This document shows, in pieces, positions 1 to 11,441 of a DNA stretch of 64,000 bases. The notes beneath the pieces were generated by a model. It ran no database searches, had not been told where the DNA came from, and saw only the letters and a program-made list of their open reading frames with translations. Position 1 is the first letter of the stretch. Every line of letters begins with the position of its first letter. The stretch is from assembly GCA_000697055.1 (NCBI GenBank), contig JNDT01002251.1:124001-188000 (forward strand), read 5' to 3'. The DNA comes from Saksenaea vasiformis B4078 (lineage: Eukaryota; Mucoromycota; Mucoromycetes; Mucorales; Saksenaeaceae). The position numbers were made by a program, and so were the translations under genes.

Positions 1-369
1 ACCTTAAGCGTTATTGATTTCCGAGCCGGGAATTTGGTATGCCTCCCAACAAAAAGGATCTTGGGGTCCACAGCTACGGACCATAACAATCATTTTGGAC
101 TGGATATCAATAACAAGCACCATGCATGAAAGCTATAACTTGTTAGATAGCGGGCTGTGTAAATTATGGGCCTTGAGGATTTTGAGCCAACTTTGCGAGG
201 GGTTCTTCTTCGACCCAACAAGTACGATGGGGTGCGGTAGAATATTCTCCCCTATCCAACGAGTTGAAAAGAGAAAACATCGTGACGGTTTTTGATCGGG
301 ACACACTCTCCCGCAAATACCCTTTTTTTTCCCTTGTTTTTCTTCCTCCGCAGACCTGATTCTTAAGCC
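1..369. other. Upstream region of PDX1, no gene recognised
   Basis: A 93-codon open frame at 14-295 has no recognisable similarity and is probably chance. A long pyrimidine tract at about 320-349 is followed by CCGCAG ending at 353, 16 nt before the PDX1 start codon. This looks like a 3' splice site and suggests a 5'UTR intron in PDX1, but I could not place its donor. Confidence 0.35.
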
Positions 370-2067
370 ATGCTTCGTCTAGTCAGTCGCTTTGTTGGAA
401 CAAAGCCTAGCTTTGTGTCCGGTAGTTCTTCTTTCATTACAATAGGTGGCATGAGGCTTATTTGTCTATTACAGGATTCCACACGTCGGCATCGCGTGCA
501 GCGGTTTCGAAGTTCAACCTGCCAGCCATGAGTCCAACGATGACAGAAGGCACGATTCACAAGTGGATGAAGAAAGAAGGTATGTTTATGCAAACTATGA
601 TGTACAATATGTTGATACATGTATTTTCTTTTCTTTATTTGCTTAGGTGAAAGCTTTGCGGCTGGCGACGTTCTGCTTGAACTCGAGACAGATAAGGCCC
701 AAATCGATGTGGAGGCACAGGAAGATGGTGTGCTTGCAAAGATCATTGTAGGTTTTGTGTAAAATACGAACAAGCAGAAAAAAGTTAATCAATCATATCA
801 GCTTGCGGAGGGTCAAAAGGCACCTGTAAACACCCCCATTGCCTTGCTGGCCGAGGAAGGAGACGATTTGTCCAACCTAGAAGTACCAAGTGAAGAACCA
901 GCACAAGCTGTGGAAAAAGAGGGTAAGAGAAAATACAAGAGGAATCATGTCAGTAAACCGCGTGTTGTGACGTACAGAGGAACAGCCCGCAGCTGAGGCC
1001 GCACCAAAGCAACAGCCTGTTGTTCCATCCATGGACCACCACGATCTTGATACCAGCAAGTTGAAAAAGCCACTTTCACCTGCCGTGCTGAGTCTTGTGT
1101 TGAAGCACCACATCAAGGATCTCGATGCCATCAAGGCCTCTGGACCTGGCGGACGTATCCTCAAAGGTGATGTGCTTGCTCATCTCGGTTTCATTCCATA
1201 CAAACCTGCACCAAAATTCAAGACATCTGCAGCTCCTCCCCGAGACGAAATCGTGATTGCCAAGGTACGTTGCTTTTTCTGTCTCATTTAAAACGCGTAT
1301 ATTCATATCGAGTCTGCCAGCCCGCCGCACCAGTTGTGAAGGAACAGGAAAAGGTCGTGCTTCCAAATTATATCAGCAAACAGGTTGTCGTGGATGACTT
1401 GTTGCAATTGCGCCGTACATTGAACGGTAGGTCATGGGAAGTTGGAAGGATGAGAGAGAGATGCTTATTTCAGAAAAGAACAACATCGATCAAACGTGAG
1501 CGTAAACGATTTCATTGCTAAGGCTGCCACGCGCGCATTGCAGGACGTTACTGCAGCACGCGCTAGCAACAGCAGCAGCAGTGGAATTGTACACAAGACC
1601 AACGCCGCTTCATTCTCCGAGACTTACAAGGGAGGTGCATTCAAGTAAGTGTATATACGGATGGCTGGAAGGGAGACTGATCTTGTACTAGGGTCTTCCA
1701 TCTGGCTCCTCCCGTCTATGATTTCATCACGGATTCCTACGAACCTGCCAAACCTTACACACTCGATGTGAGCTCTAGTCGCCGCACCTATCTGGATAAG
1801 AGCGAAAAGAGATCAGCCGATGATGAGATGATGGACCTGATTGGTTTCCTTGGTGGCGAGCCAGCTGCAACACAACCACGCGCGATCAAGCTGACCACAG
1901 AAGATGCCCGAGTGAACTTTGCCGAGCAGCCTGCAAAGTACAGCCACCATGTTGAATTGAAGTTGCGAGGTGATGCTCCGGGTAAGATCTTGAATGATAA
2001 GAAGGCAGCGGCGTTCTTGGATCGCGTGGAATATTATATTAAGACCCCGACCGAATTGGTTCAGTAA
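370..2067 (+). CDS. PDX1: Pyruvate dehydrogenase complex E3-binding protein (protein X)
   Basis: Structural subunit of the mitochondrial pyruvate dehydrogenase complex; it anchors dihydrolipoamide dehydrogenase (E3) to the E2 core. Eight exons join in frame to 440 residues: 370-421, 475-579, 647-747, 802-922, 978-1264, 1321-1430, 1474-1644, 1692-2067, all with GT-AG borders. The start lies in [11 protein letters not shown], an arginine-bearing leader fitting mitochondrial import. A lipoyl domain follows ([15 protein letters not shown] to about residue 105) with lipoyl lysine 69 in [11 protein letters not shown] peripheral-subunit-binding domain lies at about 158-195 ([28 protein letters not shown]). 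The C-terminal third keeps a shrunken E2-like fold ([15 protein letters not shown]), but the acyltransferase motif HxxxDG is absent, as is known for fungal protein X. An E2 acetyltransferase is ruled out by that loss. The gene looks intact; AT-rich sequence after the stop (ATAAAATAAA, near 2083) could direct polyadenylation. Confidence 0.93.
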
Positions 2068-2990
2068 GCTTGCCACTACTATATAAAATAAACAATTACT
2101 AGAATAACATATCGTAAAAGACTCGGCTTTAACCATTCATTTTTTTGTCGTGTTTAAAAAGCATATTCATCGTCAGAGAAAGAGGTCTGGGGAGTGAAAA
2201 CGGTTAAAGCGGATGATTATTGATAACACCTGTGTAAAAGGCTTGCCAATGCTACGTGTAACCTCTTGAGAGTAGCATAATCGCAACATGGTTGATTTTT
2301 CAACTGGCCAACGAAGAATGCAAGATCCTACGTTGACGTTGGTCTGTTACCTTCTTATTTATCTATTTTTTTCACATGTATCCAATCACCGCTATAAAAA
2401 TGCTATTTATGTTTTCGCCACATGCGAAGCACAGATAAGCGCTTCTTATGTCGTGATTGGACTAATGGAAAAGTTTTGCGCTGGTCAAATAGCTTCTTTG
2501 TGTCGTAGAAACTCGGTTGTCATGCCCAAGAAAAGGAGCAGGAATCTACTGAATTTAGAGGAAGCTCATCCTTCTCTTGAAAAACGATGAACGACTAACG
2601 TAATCACAAGGAAGTTATCCTGTCCGACTTAAAAAAAAAGGCCTATGTGAAAGCTTAACTGCGTCAGAATCAGAGGTACATAAGCATTTGATCAATAAAC
2701 GTCGTACCTCTGTTCAGCTCATTGAAGATTCGTTCTCCTTTTCAGAAAGCTCTTCGCCTTTATGATTTGTTGATACTATCATTATAAAACTTTGTCTTAA
2801 CTGTAATTAACTGAATCGTCATTCTAATTGAGCCTTTTCTATTTACTTTTCTCTAGCCCTGAACAAAAGACTGTTGGAATTTCACGTATTCACGCTTTCC
2901 TACTATCGCATTTCAGATATCTCACTGCTTAGTAATTCTAATTCTTGTTAGGCGCGAGCCCTGCATCAGAGCCTACACCAGGCCAAATCG
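2068..2990. other. Intergenic, no gene recognised
   Basis: AT-rich DNA. A 100-codon open frame at 2288-2590 on the plus strand shows no known motif and I do not treat it as a gene. No RNA gene or repeat was seen. Confidence 0.4.
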
Positions 2991-2994
2991 GTTA

Positions 2995-3976
2995 TTGACC
3001 ATGGGAACCATTAATACGCAACGACGTGTCCACAGGGGATATTACGAACCATGGCTGTATGATACTATCCGAAAGCTGAAAGGAGTTTTGAGAATGAATG
3101 TTGACAATGATGGGCAATCTACTGAAGATGCACATAGATGGGGTTTGAGATCATGCAACGAAACCTTTGTGTCACTGCATTCCCTCGAGATCTAGCTGAT
3201 CAGTTAAACATCATTTTTACTGATGACAGTCGCTCTGACGGCAGAGAAATACACCAGGTAGACGAGTCTCTCTCTACCTGTATGAGCACATACATTGTCT
3301 TTAAGTCTGGATCGACTGGGAATCCTCAAGGCCATATGTAAAAGTACCTTGCAGAACGGCAATGTACACTATTTGCAATAGTGCCAGTACATACTCCGGA
3401 AGAATCCGCTCTTTTCAGACGCGTAATAGGTAGCTACCAAGACCAAGGAATCCGTTTTGAGTGGACAGAGGTTTTCCAAAATGTGGAATGTGGATTATGC
3501 AATGGTCTAAAGATATTCTATAAGACACCTGAGCATCTGAGATTATATTTCAACCTATGGACAGACAGAAAGATAGCCGTGACAGCATCAGTTCTAGTGC
3601 AGGTGTTAGCGAAGCCATGCGTTAGCATCTGCAATCACCAAGTCGTAGTCATGCAGCTGAGCGAGCACAGAATTCCGCACCAATTGTGGCTATCTCCGCA
3701 CAACCGATACCTTTCCTGCCCTTGATGTCTGAGGTTCTTCAGCAGCATGAAGCATCACCATTAGCAACTACCGCACCAACGGAGATGCTCCGGAGGCTTG
3801 CATCAAGGCTATTAGAGCCGTACAACTGCCCAAACGCGGAGCAGACATCGGTCAGTTTGAGAAATCTGCCCAAAAAATCTACACGTGGTTGTAGCGTATG
3901 CAGAGACCTTTCTTGTAAGGGGAATTCACTGAAAAGCCGTTACAAGTTATACAAACCACCAATAGGTGATTGTTAG
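2995..3976 (+). pseudogene. Unassigned coding remnant, possibly from a repeat family
   Basis: Several plus-strand open stretches in changing frames (3138-3341, 3381-3725, 3686-3976) read like one decayed protein. The middle part, PVHTPEESALFRRVIGSY to IFYKTPEHLRLYF, has protein-like composition, and the last part ends in a cysteine cluster (GCSVCRDLSCKGNS) that could bind zinc. I do not recognise the family. Its position directly against a transposase remnant on the opposite strand suggests a mobile or multicopy origin. No frame is long enough to be functional. Confidence 0.3.
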
Positions 3977-4017
3977 ACGTATAGCCGGGTGCCAATACTT
4001 TGGAGGTACCCCTCACT

Positions 4018-4029
4018 GGAGGTACCTCC
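4018..4029. repeat. Perfect 12-bp palindrome GGAGGTACCTCC
   Basis: GGAGGTACCTCC is its own reverse complement. The half GGAGGTACC occurs once more just upstream, at 4002-4010. It sits next to where the transposase homology below breaks off, so it may mark an element edge; that is inference. Confidence 0.5.
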
Positions 4030-4032
4030 AAT

Positions 4033-5809
4033 TTACCACCATCGCAAGAGCTTGTGTCGGAGAAGGGTTTCTTGCAACGCGGATCGTTGGAATTTCAAAT
4101 CCGGTTGCAGAGAGAGGCAGTGCTGAGCACAGCAGTCTGGGTTATCCGAATCGTCTTTTTCCCTTGTCTGCCCAGAGTACTGTCCACATCGCGCCATAGA
4201 CCTCTTTCCTCCAAGATGCGTCTTATGCCCTTGAACTCCTTCCACCGCTTTACTTGTCCGCTTTTCCTCCGTTTTTCTCTTGTCTCGTAGAAAGTCTGTT
4301 TCTTCTGGCGCTTCTCAAGAGGGTGGTAGAATATGGTATCTCGGAATCGATACTTATCTTTTTCTGGATCATAAATTTTTGGGGACAAGGTCATGCACGA
4401 AGCGACCAATGCATCAGCTGGATACGCAGTATGGTTGGATGATTGATCGAAAACGAAAAACCCATGCATCCAGGATGGAGTGCCTTGAAGATGGGAATAA
4501 CATCTTCCAGCTGCTTCACGAGATGTTCAGACGCCCAATATCCTTCTCTGTTGGCGCCAGCGTAAAACAGCGCTCGTGATGTCTTGTCTCCATATCGCAT
4601 AGTTCCGTGACATGGGCATTGGAATTCACTGACCATTATCGATAGACCAGGGGCCCTTCCCTCTAATATGCGACTCGTGTTCTTCGAACCATCCCTTGTC
4701 TCGTCCATCGTTCGCATAAAATACTGACACGTCATGAGTTGCCATCACGAATTTCCTGCTGTAACCGTCGAGTTCGGGCTCAATGATATCTTCCAGGTCG
4801 TCTCCAGCATAGTCCTCCATATGTGATAACCTATACATCACCCGTTGGGCCCACTCTTGCCGATACTTTACAACGTCTGTTCTCTCGTGTCCATCAAAAT
4901 ATATTCCTTTCGTATTCTTCCGAAATTGGAATCCCCATTTCAAAAGTTAGGTTCGAATCGTTTCGCTCGAGATACTGCTTGATCCGTTCAATATTTCTTC
5001 TTCGACGTAGCTCTTCAACATATTGATATCTCGCTCCATCGGTTTTCTGGACTTCATCCATTCAATGCACTTGTCTTTTAGGTCTTCGTGTGACAAAACG
5101 GCCAACCTTTTGACGTGCTTTCCTTGTTGAGATGCAGTGATCACGCCGTTGGTAACAAATTCATTAGCCCATTGTCGAATTACACGACTGCGATAGTCAT
5201 GTTCCTTACTTCTTTTCCAATGTAAAAGAAATTTGCTGCTGATCTGGATGCTTTTCCACGGTTCACGCCCTGCTTTAATAATTGTTCGATGTAATATTTG
5301 ACTGAAAAATATCTCATCATATGAGACTTTTCTACATTGCTTGCGGTAGTGGTGGAAGTCCCAATAATCGCCCGGATATCTTCATGAGCTTTAAGAACTT
5401 TATCCTCATCTTTCCAATCAAATGACGCGTCTTCTTCTTCCATATCATCCGGATCATCGTCGTCCTGATTGCTATGCTCATCACCAGAGTTATCGATCGC
5501 AGCAGTACCATTATTTTCGATGGGACAGAAATATACATTGATCGGGCGATGATCTTTCAGCGCTTCTTCTCTCATCTTCTTATGTCTCCATTTTGTTGTC
5601 CTTGAAGTGCCAATATAGGCACCACGTAAGTCAGATCCTGCTGAAGAGAAAGGTTGGAGCCTGTCAAAGGCTGAGGGAAGATCACGCTCCAGATCCTCCT
5701 CACGCGATGGAGCGGCTGCAATAGGCACATTCGTGACGGAAGTAAAATGTCTCCCCGAAGTGCTACGTTGTTGTAGCGCTATCCTTCTACGAGCTTTAGG
5801 GCGAGGCAT
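4033..5809 (-). pseudogene. Broken DDE-type transposase (fungal DGHER family)
   Basis: A decayed transposase read from right to left. The probable start is MPRPKARRR at 5809, followed by an acidic linker, a helix-turn-helix-like stretch (VIRQWANEFVTNGVI), then ISSETIRT and the family motif KGIYFDGHERTDVVKYR, a motif I know from many fungal multicopy proteins. A catalytic-type aspartate lies in FVFDQSSNHTAYPADAL, and a C-terminal ERGLW ... CCAQHCLSLQPD block follows. Lesions: a frameshift near 5180, an in-frame TAA at 4947-4949 where a tyrosine-like residue is expected, and frameshifts near 4645, 4465 and 4150. The terminal block that should hold the last acidic residue is missing beyond about 4033. 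It is dead. The superfamily name is uncertain. Confidence 0.72.
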
Positions 5810-5833
5810 TTTAAGTAAAAATCGTAGAATCAA

Positions 5834-7504
5834 GAAGATTGGTGAAATAAAACAGGAAGCTCTGATTAAGTACTTTATCTCGTTTTGATCTTATATAGTT
5901 ATCTGAGAGAATAGCGGGACATTGATAGTGAAAGTTCTTGCAAACCAATAACTAGAGAGGAAAAGTTCTTACCTAACTTTATAAGAGATTAACCAATGAT
6001 ATATGTGAATATACCAATCATTAGTATTTCCGATCGAACGAGGAGAACCCTGGACGATCGGTAGTGAATTCAGGAACAAAATTTGATATGAACCTGGCGT
6101 TATACCTCGCGTGGTAGAATTTTAGTTCCAGGCAAAAGGTCAACCCTATATTTCTGATACTCGTGTCGCCATGTCATACATGGAAATATTCAAAGAATCA
6201 GTGTATGATCTGCTTGTACTAAAAGGAAAGATAGTGCTGAGCCTATATTATGTTTCCTTCGCTAGACTTCTCGTGCTTGATCTATTTGTGTATCCCGTTC
6301 ACAGTATAAGTCTTCCCTAAACACAGCGTCAACTACTAACTCTACCCATCCGTTTGATCATACCTGAGTCTGTCACACCATAAGCAAAGATTGTAGAATC
6401 CTATCGAAGCAATAGGTAAGGAGATATGACATTTTTGTTTCTCCTCACGTAGTCTTCAAACACATGCTTGACTACGGCTCTTGGTTCCTTTCACAGAATA
6501 AGCAATCCTAGCCGACACGTTAACCAGCCTTGTGTATCAGCATTATTCGGCCTGCGGCTTATTGCGCTGTGTATACAATGGTGTGCAACGACTTTCGAGA
6601 TATGCATTGACGGAATCGGACCGTAGCGTTAGACCAAAAGAAATCGGGATATGGCATATATAGTCCAATCCGCGCTGTCACTATAGGAATGTCAGACAGA
6701 TACCAACTTGTTTGTCATCAGATGTGCAAACTCCGCTTATTGTACTTTGTCTCCGTCGTCAGTCTCCAGTATCCAGAGTCAGGAGGCTGCCTAATAGGCA
6801 GACCTACTTGCCTAAGAGACAAGAAGACCCTCTTAAATTCCTTACTGGCTCACGTATACTGCTCATTCGATAGTCTATTGACATTCTTTGCGGCTCGCTT
6901 GTCCAGTCGCAACACAAATAATGGTATAGACTAAGGAAGCTGCCTAATAGACAGATCTACTTGCCTAAGAGACAAGAAGGACCTTCCACACGAACCTGTC
7001 AAAAGATCAAATGACACAGTAGTAGGCACAGTTAGGTGACAACTGAAGTGGAAATCATTTGATTGCATACAGTAGAGAGCGCGTGTGATTGCCCACCTGG
7101 ACTGCTCCACCAGGAATGACGTCAATAAAATCAACCAATCATGTAATTTTACCTTGAGGTGGTGCAAGCGTTCCTTCCAGTCAGGTGACGGCAGGTCTAA
7201 CCATGATGGGTCTCTAACCGCCGTGCGCGTGCTGCGATTTCGGAGGTATCTCGCTGGAGGTAGAATGTCTGTAGGCTTTGCGTCGAGAGTTTCGCAGGAC
7301 ACGACATCACCTGAGCCATAATAGGGAACAATATCATGTCGAGTCGCACAAGATCCAAATAAAGACCAGTGCTCTTACAGGTTACCCAATCCAATTGTTC
7401 TCCACGACAGCTCATCAACTGTCCGGCTTGTAAATTTTCGGCCCCATCGTCTTGTCTGTATTATTTCTTTGTTTTGCAGGTCTTTAATTTCGAATTATTG
7501 CAAG
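5834..7504. other. Intergenic, no gene; contains one duplicated stem-loop
   Basis: No supported coding region. Short open frames at 6689-6934 and 6931-7302 have no recognisable motifs. The only structure seen is the 41-bp repeat pair at 6786-6826 and 6939-6979, described separately. This stretch may include the 5' flank or the terminal inverted repeat of the MULE that follows, but I could not find the matching repeat end. Confidence 0.4.
6786..6979. repeat. 41-bp direct repeat pair, each with a stem-loop
   Basis: The sequence starting GCTGCCTAATAGGCAG and ending AGAGACAAGAAG occurs at 6786-6826 and again at 6939-6979, differing at 2 of 41 positions. The first copy holds the hairpin CTGCCTA-A-TAGGCAG with perfect 7-bp arms; in the second copy one base of an arm is changed. 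Spacing is 153 bp. It could be a leftover of a transposon end or a tandem duplication. Confidence 0.65.
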
Positions 7505-10500
7505 ATGGATCCAATATCTAATACAGTCACCGAAGTTATCATTGACGGGAAGACATTTACTGCGTCGAACAGTTGCCACCATGCCCAGAGGAAGGTTTTG
7601 CCGATAAGAAAGCAGTTTGCCAAGTTTTGGATGCCTATGCTGTGGGAAACTACTTTACCTTAGCCACCAAGCATAGCAGTAGTGGTGTTCTCCATTTGAA
7701 ATGTTAAAGGGAATGTATATCGCAATGCGCGCAGTATTGATGAGAATGAAAGTTAGAGACTAGCTAAGACAGCTCTTGTTGGCTGTCCGTTCTTGATCAG
7801 ACTTTGTCAAAGAAAGGATGGTAGATATTATTTGGTCAGTCCAAAAAACGCTGAAGAAAGGTACCATAACCATCCACTTTCTCCACAAACGCTTTCTTCA
7901 TCTGCTAAAGGAAGGAAGGCAATGATTACTGATAAAGATATCGAGAAAATGGCAAAACTCATGGAAGAAAAGGTCGAAACAAGACGCATCCAGAACGCTC
8001 TGGTTAACGAGCAGGACAGGGTTAATAAGTTGACTGTCCATGACATCAATAACCTGAAATACCAGCATGGGAAAAACGCTACAATCGATTTGCATGAAGC
8101 TGCGACGAAACTTATTAGGCATATGGAATCAATGGTTATCGTGTCCATTTTAAACAGAGTGAGAATGGCTATTTGCGTCATTTGTTCTTTACATCAGAGG
8201 AAATGATCAACAGAGCTCATCGCTTCTCGGAGTAATGATTATCGACGCAACGTGCAACACGAACAACATGAAAATGCCCTTAATTGCAGTTCAAGGTGTC
8301 AGCGACCTCTGAGGGGCAAGACTGAAATCGTTCCCCGTCGATTTCTGCTGGGTCGATAATGAGCAACCAAAAACATACATGTGGTTCTTGTAGCAGCTGA
8401 AGGCGCTCATGTCTGAAAATGACGGAAAAAGGACAGTCTTCGTTACTGATAAGTGTGCTGCATTGATGAATGCGTTAGACTGCACCTTTCCCAGCAACGC
8501 CAAGCTGCTTTGCACTTTGTATATGATGAACAACATCGGGAAGTCATTTGCAGGTGTTTTTGCAGATGTTCGGGATAAGAAGAAAGATGATCGACAGCAG
8601 CACTGCGGAAAAGTTCAACAAAATATCTTCGTGACCTCTGGGGGCTTGGGCAAAGACAAGAAGCTGCAGAATAAAAAGCCTAAACGTGACACCTGCCAGT
8701 ATTTTGCAGTGGAATGGCTCAACTGCACTGAGCAATGGGCTGGATATCGTACCAGCCACCTAGTGCATTTTAGCTGTAGCCCTACACAGCGAATAGAAAG
8801 TGGGACATAGAGAGTTGAAGACTCATCTTAACGCCCCTTCAGCCTCTACCAATTGCATTTGACAGAATACAGGAATATCTTCAGCAATTTGAAAGAGATT
8901 ATTTCGACATGTTGGTTCGCGAGTTAACACATATCGATATAATGCTTCATCACAACAAGCAGCTGGAAAAACTGTTCTGCCAAGTGTCCAAAAGAGCCTT
9001 GATTACAATTGAGAATGAGCTCTCATACAGGAACGAGAAGGATCTCGAATGTAGATACCAGTCATGGCTTTTGTTTGGAATCCCCTGTCGGCGTAATTTA
9101 CCATACGGGAGGCAGCTAGAGATAAGTGACGTCCCTGACAGATGACTCCTAAACCCATCAGAAAAAAGCGGTCAATATCTAGCGCCGGCTTTCCAGCCAG
9201 CTCAACCATGGATGAGCTGCGTTCTTAAGCTACAACATGTATTCCGACAATGCGAGGGACAGCAACAGGTCGAAGAGTTGATGGCTGAAGTCGATAAGCT
9301 TATTGCATGAATGGAAAAGAATGTCAACCACCCCCCAATGATGATTCCAGGACAAGACGAGGTCAAAGCACCAGGTAGACCAGCAAAGCAGCGAAGAAAG
9401 ACAGCTCTTCCGAAAGAGTTTGGAAGTAAATTCGGGAGAAATATTGCTGTCAGTGTGATAAATGGACAGATAAAAATTAGGACAATCAGACAAGTAAATC
9501 CTTTGAGACTCTTTTTAATCGTAAAGTTCAATAAAAAAAAAAGAGATATCCCTCTAGTATATCATTTTCTATCCTATTTATACTCAAGGAACTAAAGTGG
9601 AACTCGTAGAAAGGTCATGGTTGGGTAAAACATGTCCCTTCGGGTATCTAGATATTCTTATCTTGTTCGTTGTATTCTTCTTGTTCTTTTCTCCTGTGAT
9701 CTTGGATCAAGCGGAATTATTTCATACACCTGATCTTTAATTTCACCTCAGATCAGGGTCCTCAGTTCTGCACTAATTATACGTGACTCTCTGAGTTTAT
9801 TTCATTACGGTCATTACCGATATGACTTATACATCAATATGAGTCGTCCTATACGACAATCAGCAGTGGCCGGGTAACGTTTGATCTTTGAGGTCTATAG
9901 AAATATTTATCGATATCTTGTTTTAAGGCTGGAGTCAAGAAGATTATTAAAAAGCTAGCCCAACAGAAGAAGTCGATCAGTGATGCATCTTTGCCACAAA
10001 GCACTTCAAATTCTCAGAAAAGGAAACGAGTTGAGCATGCAGTTGTTGATGAAGGTAATATAAGGTGGACCACTAAATATAAGAACCAACGCCAGTGATT
10101 TCTGCTAGATACACCCCTTAAGCAGGATGAACATAACGTATCTCATCTCGATCAGCAATACGTCTACGAAGTTCCTGTCGTTTCGAGGAAAACCAAAAAG
10201 CCCAAGATTGACTTTGAGGTGACTTCCGAGGTTGATCCGTCCGCAATTATTACAACGTTTGATCCTTAGAGCGACGGTTGGAGATAGAGTCTTCGGACAC
10301 CTTCTGCATGGGAATGGTTGCTTTCAAACAGAAGAAAGCATATCCATGAAAATGGGTTTGCATTTGACGTGCGCCAACTAGAGGAGACAATCGCACTGGG
10401 CATGGATATCGATCCAAACTTAGAGAAAGATATACCACCCTGCAGAAACTTTCGGTACTGGTTTTCTGCTCCTGATTATGCACAAGCCATCGCTGATGCA

Positions 10501-10781
10501 TACGACCAACCTGTCTGTGTATACCGAATGACAAGCTATTTCTGGGGCAGACATTCTTGGCTTTGTCTGCACCGAAAAATCAGAACGAGAAACCCCGCCC
10601 TATCATTTTGCATCGCATCAACGAAAATCACTGGGCGACGGTGAATGTAAAATACCATGTTCAGAAGTCGTGGCCAACCGTAAACGCATCTTTTTTTTAT
10701 ACTTGCCAGAAGCATGGAGTTGCTAACCATTTTCCAACTTACTGGAACAAATGGGGTCAGTTCCCAAAGCATAAAGACTAG
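7505..10781 (+). pseudogene. Mutator-like (MULE) transposase with C-terminal OTU-like domain, broken
   Basis: Start MDPISNTVTEVIIDG at 7505. A FAR1-like zinc region follows (GNYFTLATKHSSSG, then a HNHPLS block at 7880). The MULE transposase core has the first aspartate in MIIDATCNTNNMKMPL (about 8235), the second in FVTDKCAALMNAL (8448) and the acidic SPTQRIES near 8790. A SWIM-like remnant is at LFGIPCRRNLPYG, with asparagine where histidine is usual. Further on come AGVKKIIKKLAQQ (9930) and an OTU-like protease region: HGNGCF where DGNCGF is expected, PDYAQAIADAYDQPV, and the His block INENHWATVNV (10620). Many frame changes and stops (near 7580, 7700, 8206, 8320, 9145, 10270) make it non-functional. 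Transposase plus cysteine-protease fusions are known for MULEs. Confidence 0.75.
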
Positions 10782-10786
10782 ATAGT

Positions 10787-11240
10787 ACAGTCACATGACA
10801 AAAAATTGGCAAAAATTTTTAGGAGCTTCCAAAGGTTGTTGTATTCATAAACTTGTGTATTATGCATTTGACTGACGAAGAAAAGATTCGAATTGTTGCT
10901 TTTGCTCAAGCTGGTATAAAACCAAAAGAGATTGCAAATAAGGCTTTAGTACATTTAAGAACCGTATATCGCGTCTTGCATAATTACGAAAGGGGAGACA
11001 CAATCGAACGACCTGCAGGGTCTGGACGACCCAAAAAATTTAAGCAACGTGATATTCGCAATCTACTGAGAATAGTGAAGAAGAATCGTCGCGCAACGCT
11101 AAGTGAGATTACAAAGGCATTACCAGTTAAAGTCAGTGAGCGCACAGTTCGCAGAACGCTTCATGAACAAGGATTCCACAGTTATATCGCAAAGAAGAAG
11201 CCACTTCTCAGCAAAGTTCACAAGAAAATGTTAAAGTTTT
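10787..11240 (+). mobile_element. Tc1/mariner fragment, N-terminal DNA-binding part only
   Basis: The sequence beginning TACAGTCACATGACAAAAAA has the look of a Tc1 terminus. An open frame from 10853 (ATG at 10862) encodes paired helix-turn-helix domains typical of Tc1 transposases (LTDEEKIRIVAFAQAGIKPK, ERPAGSGRPKKF as the linker, then TLSEITKALPVKVSERTVRR). Homology stops after KPLLSKVHKKMLKF at about 11235; the DDE catalytic core is absent. Downstream, a different frame (FDEDTVFALKADVQHY, to a TAG at 11439) stays open and may be the interrupted 3' end of the MULE gene. Confidence 0.6.
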
Positions 11241-11441
11241 TGATGAAGATACTGTTTTTGCTCTGAAAGCAGATGTGCAGCATTACCTCCAGTATATGCG
11301 AGATGCATCTACGAATGATAGCCAGTGTAGTCAGGAGACAGCGAAGCTGAAGACAATGAATAGTATGTATACGAGCGAAATCATGAGTGACAGTAGCCTC
11401 ACACAAAAATTTGACTGCATACCGGGCATAGTGATATAGGA

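Noticed and set aside
370..2067. PDX1 gene as an E2 dihydrolipoamide acetyltransferase
   Set aside because: The C-terminal catalytic HxxxDG motif is absent and the protein is too short.
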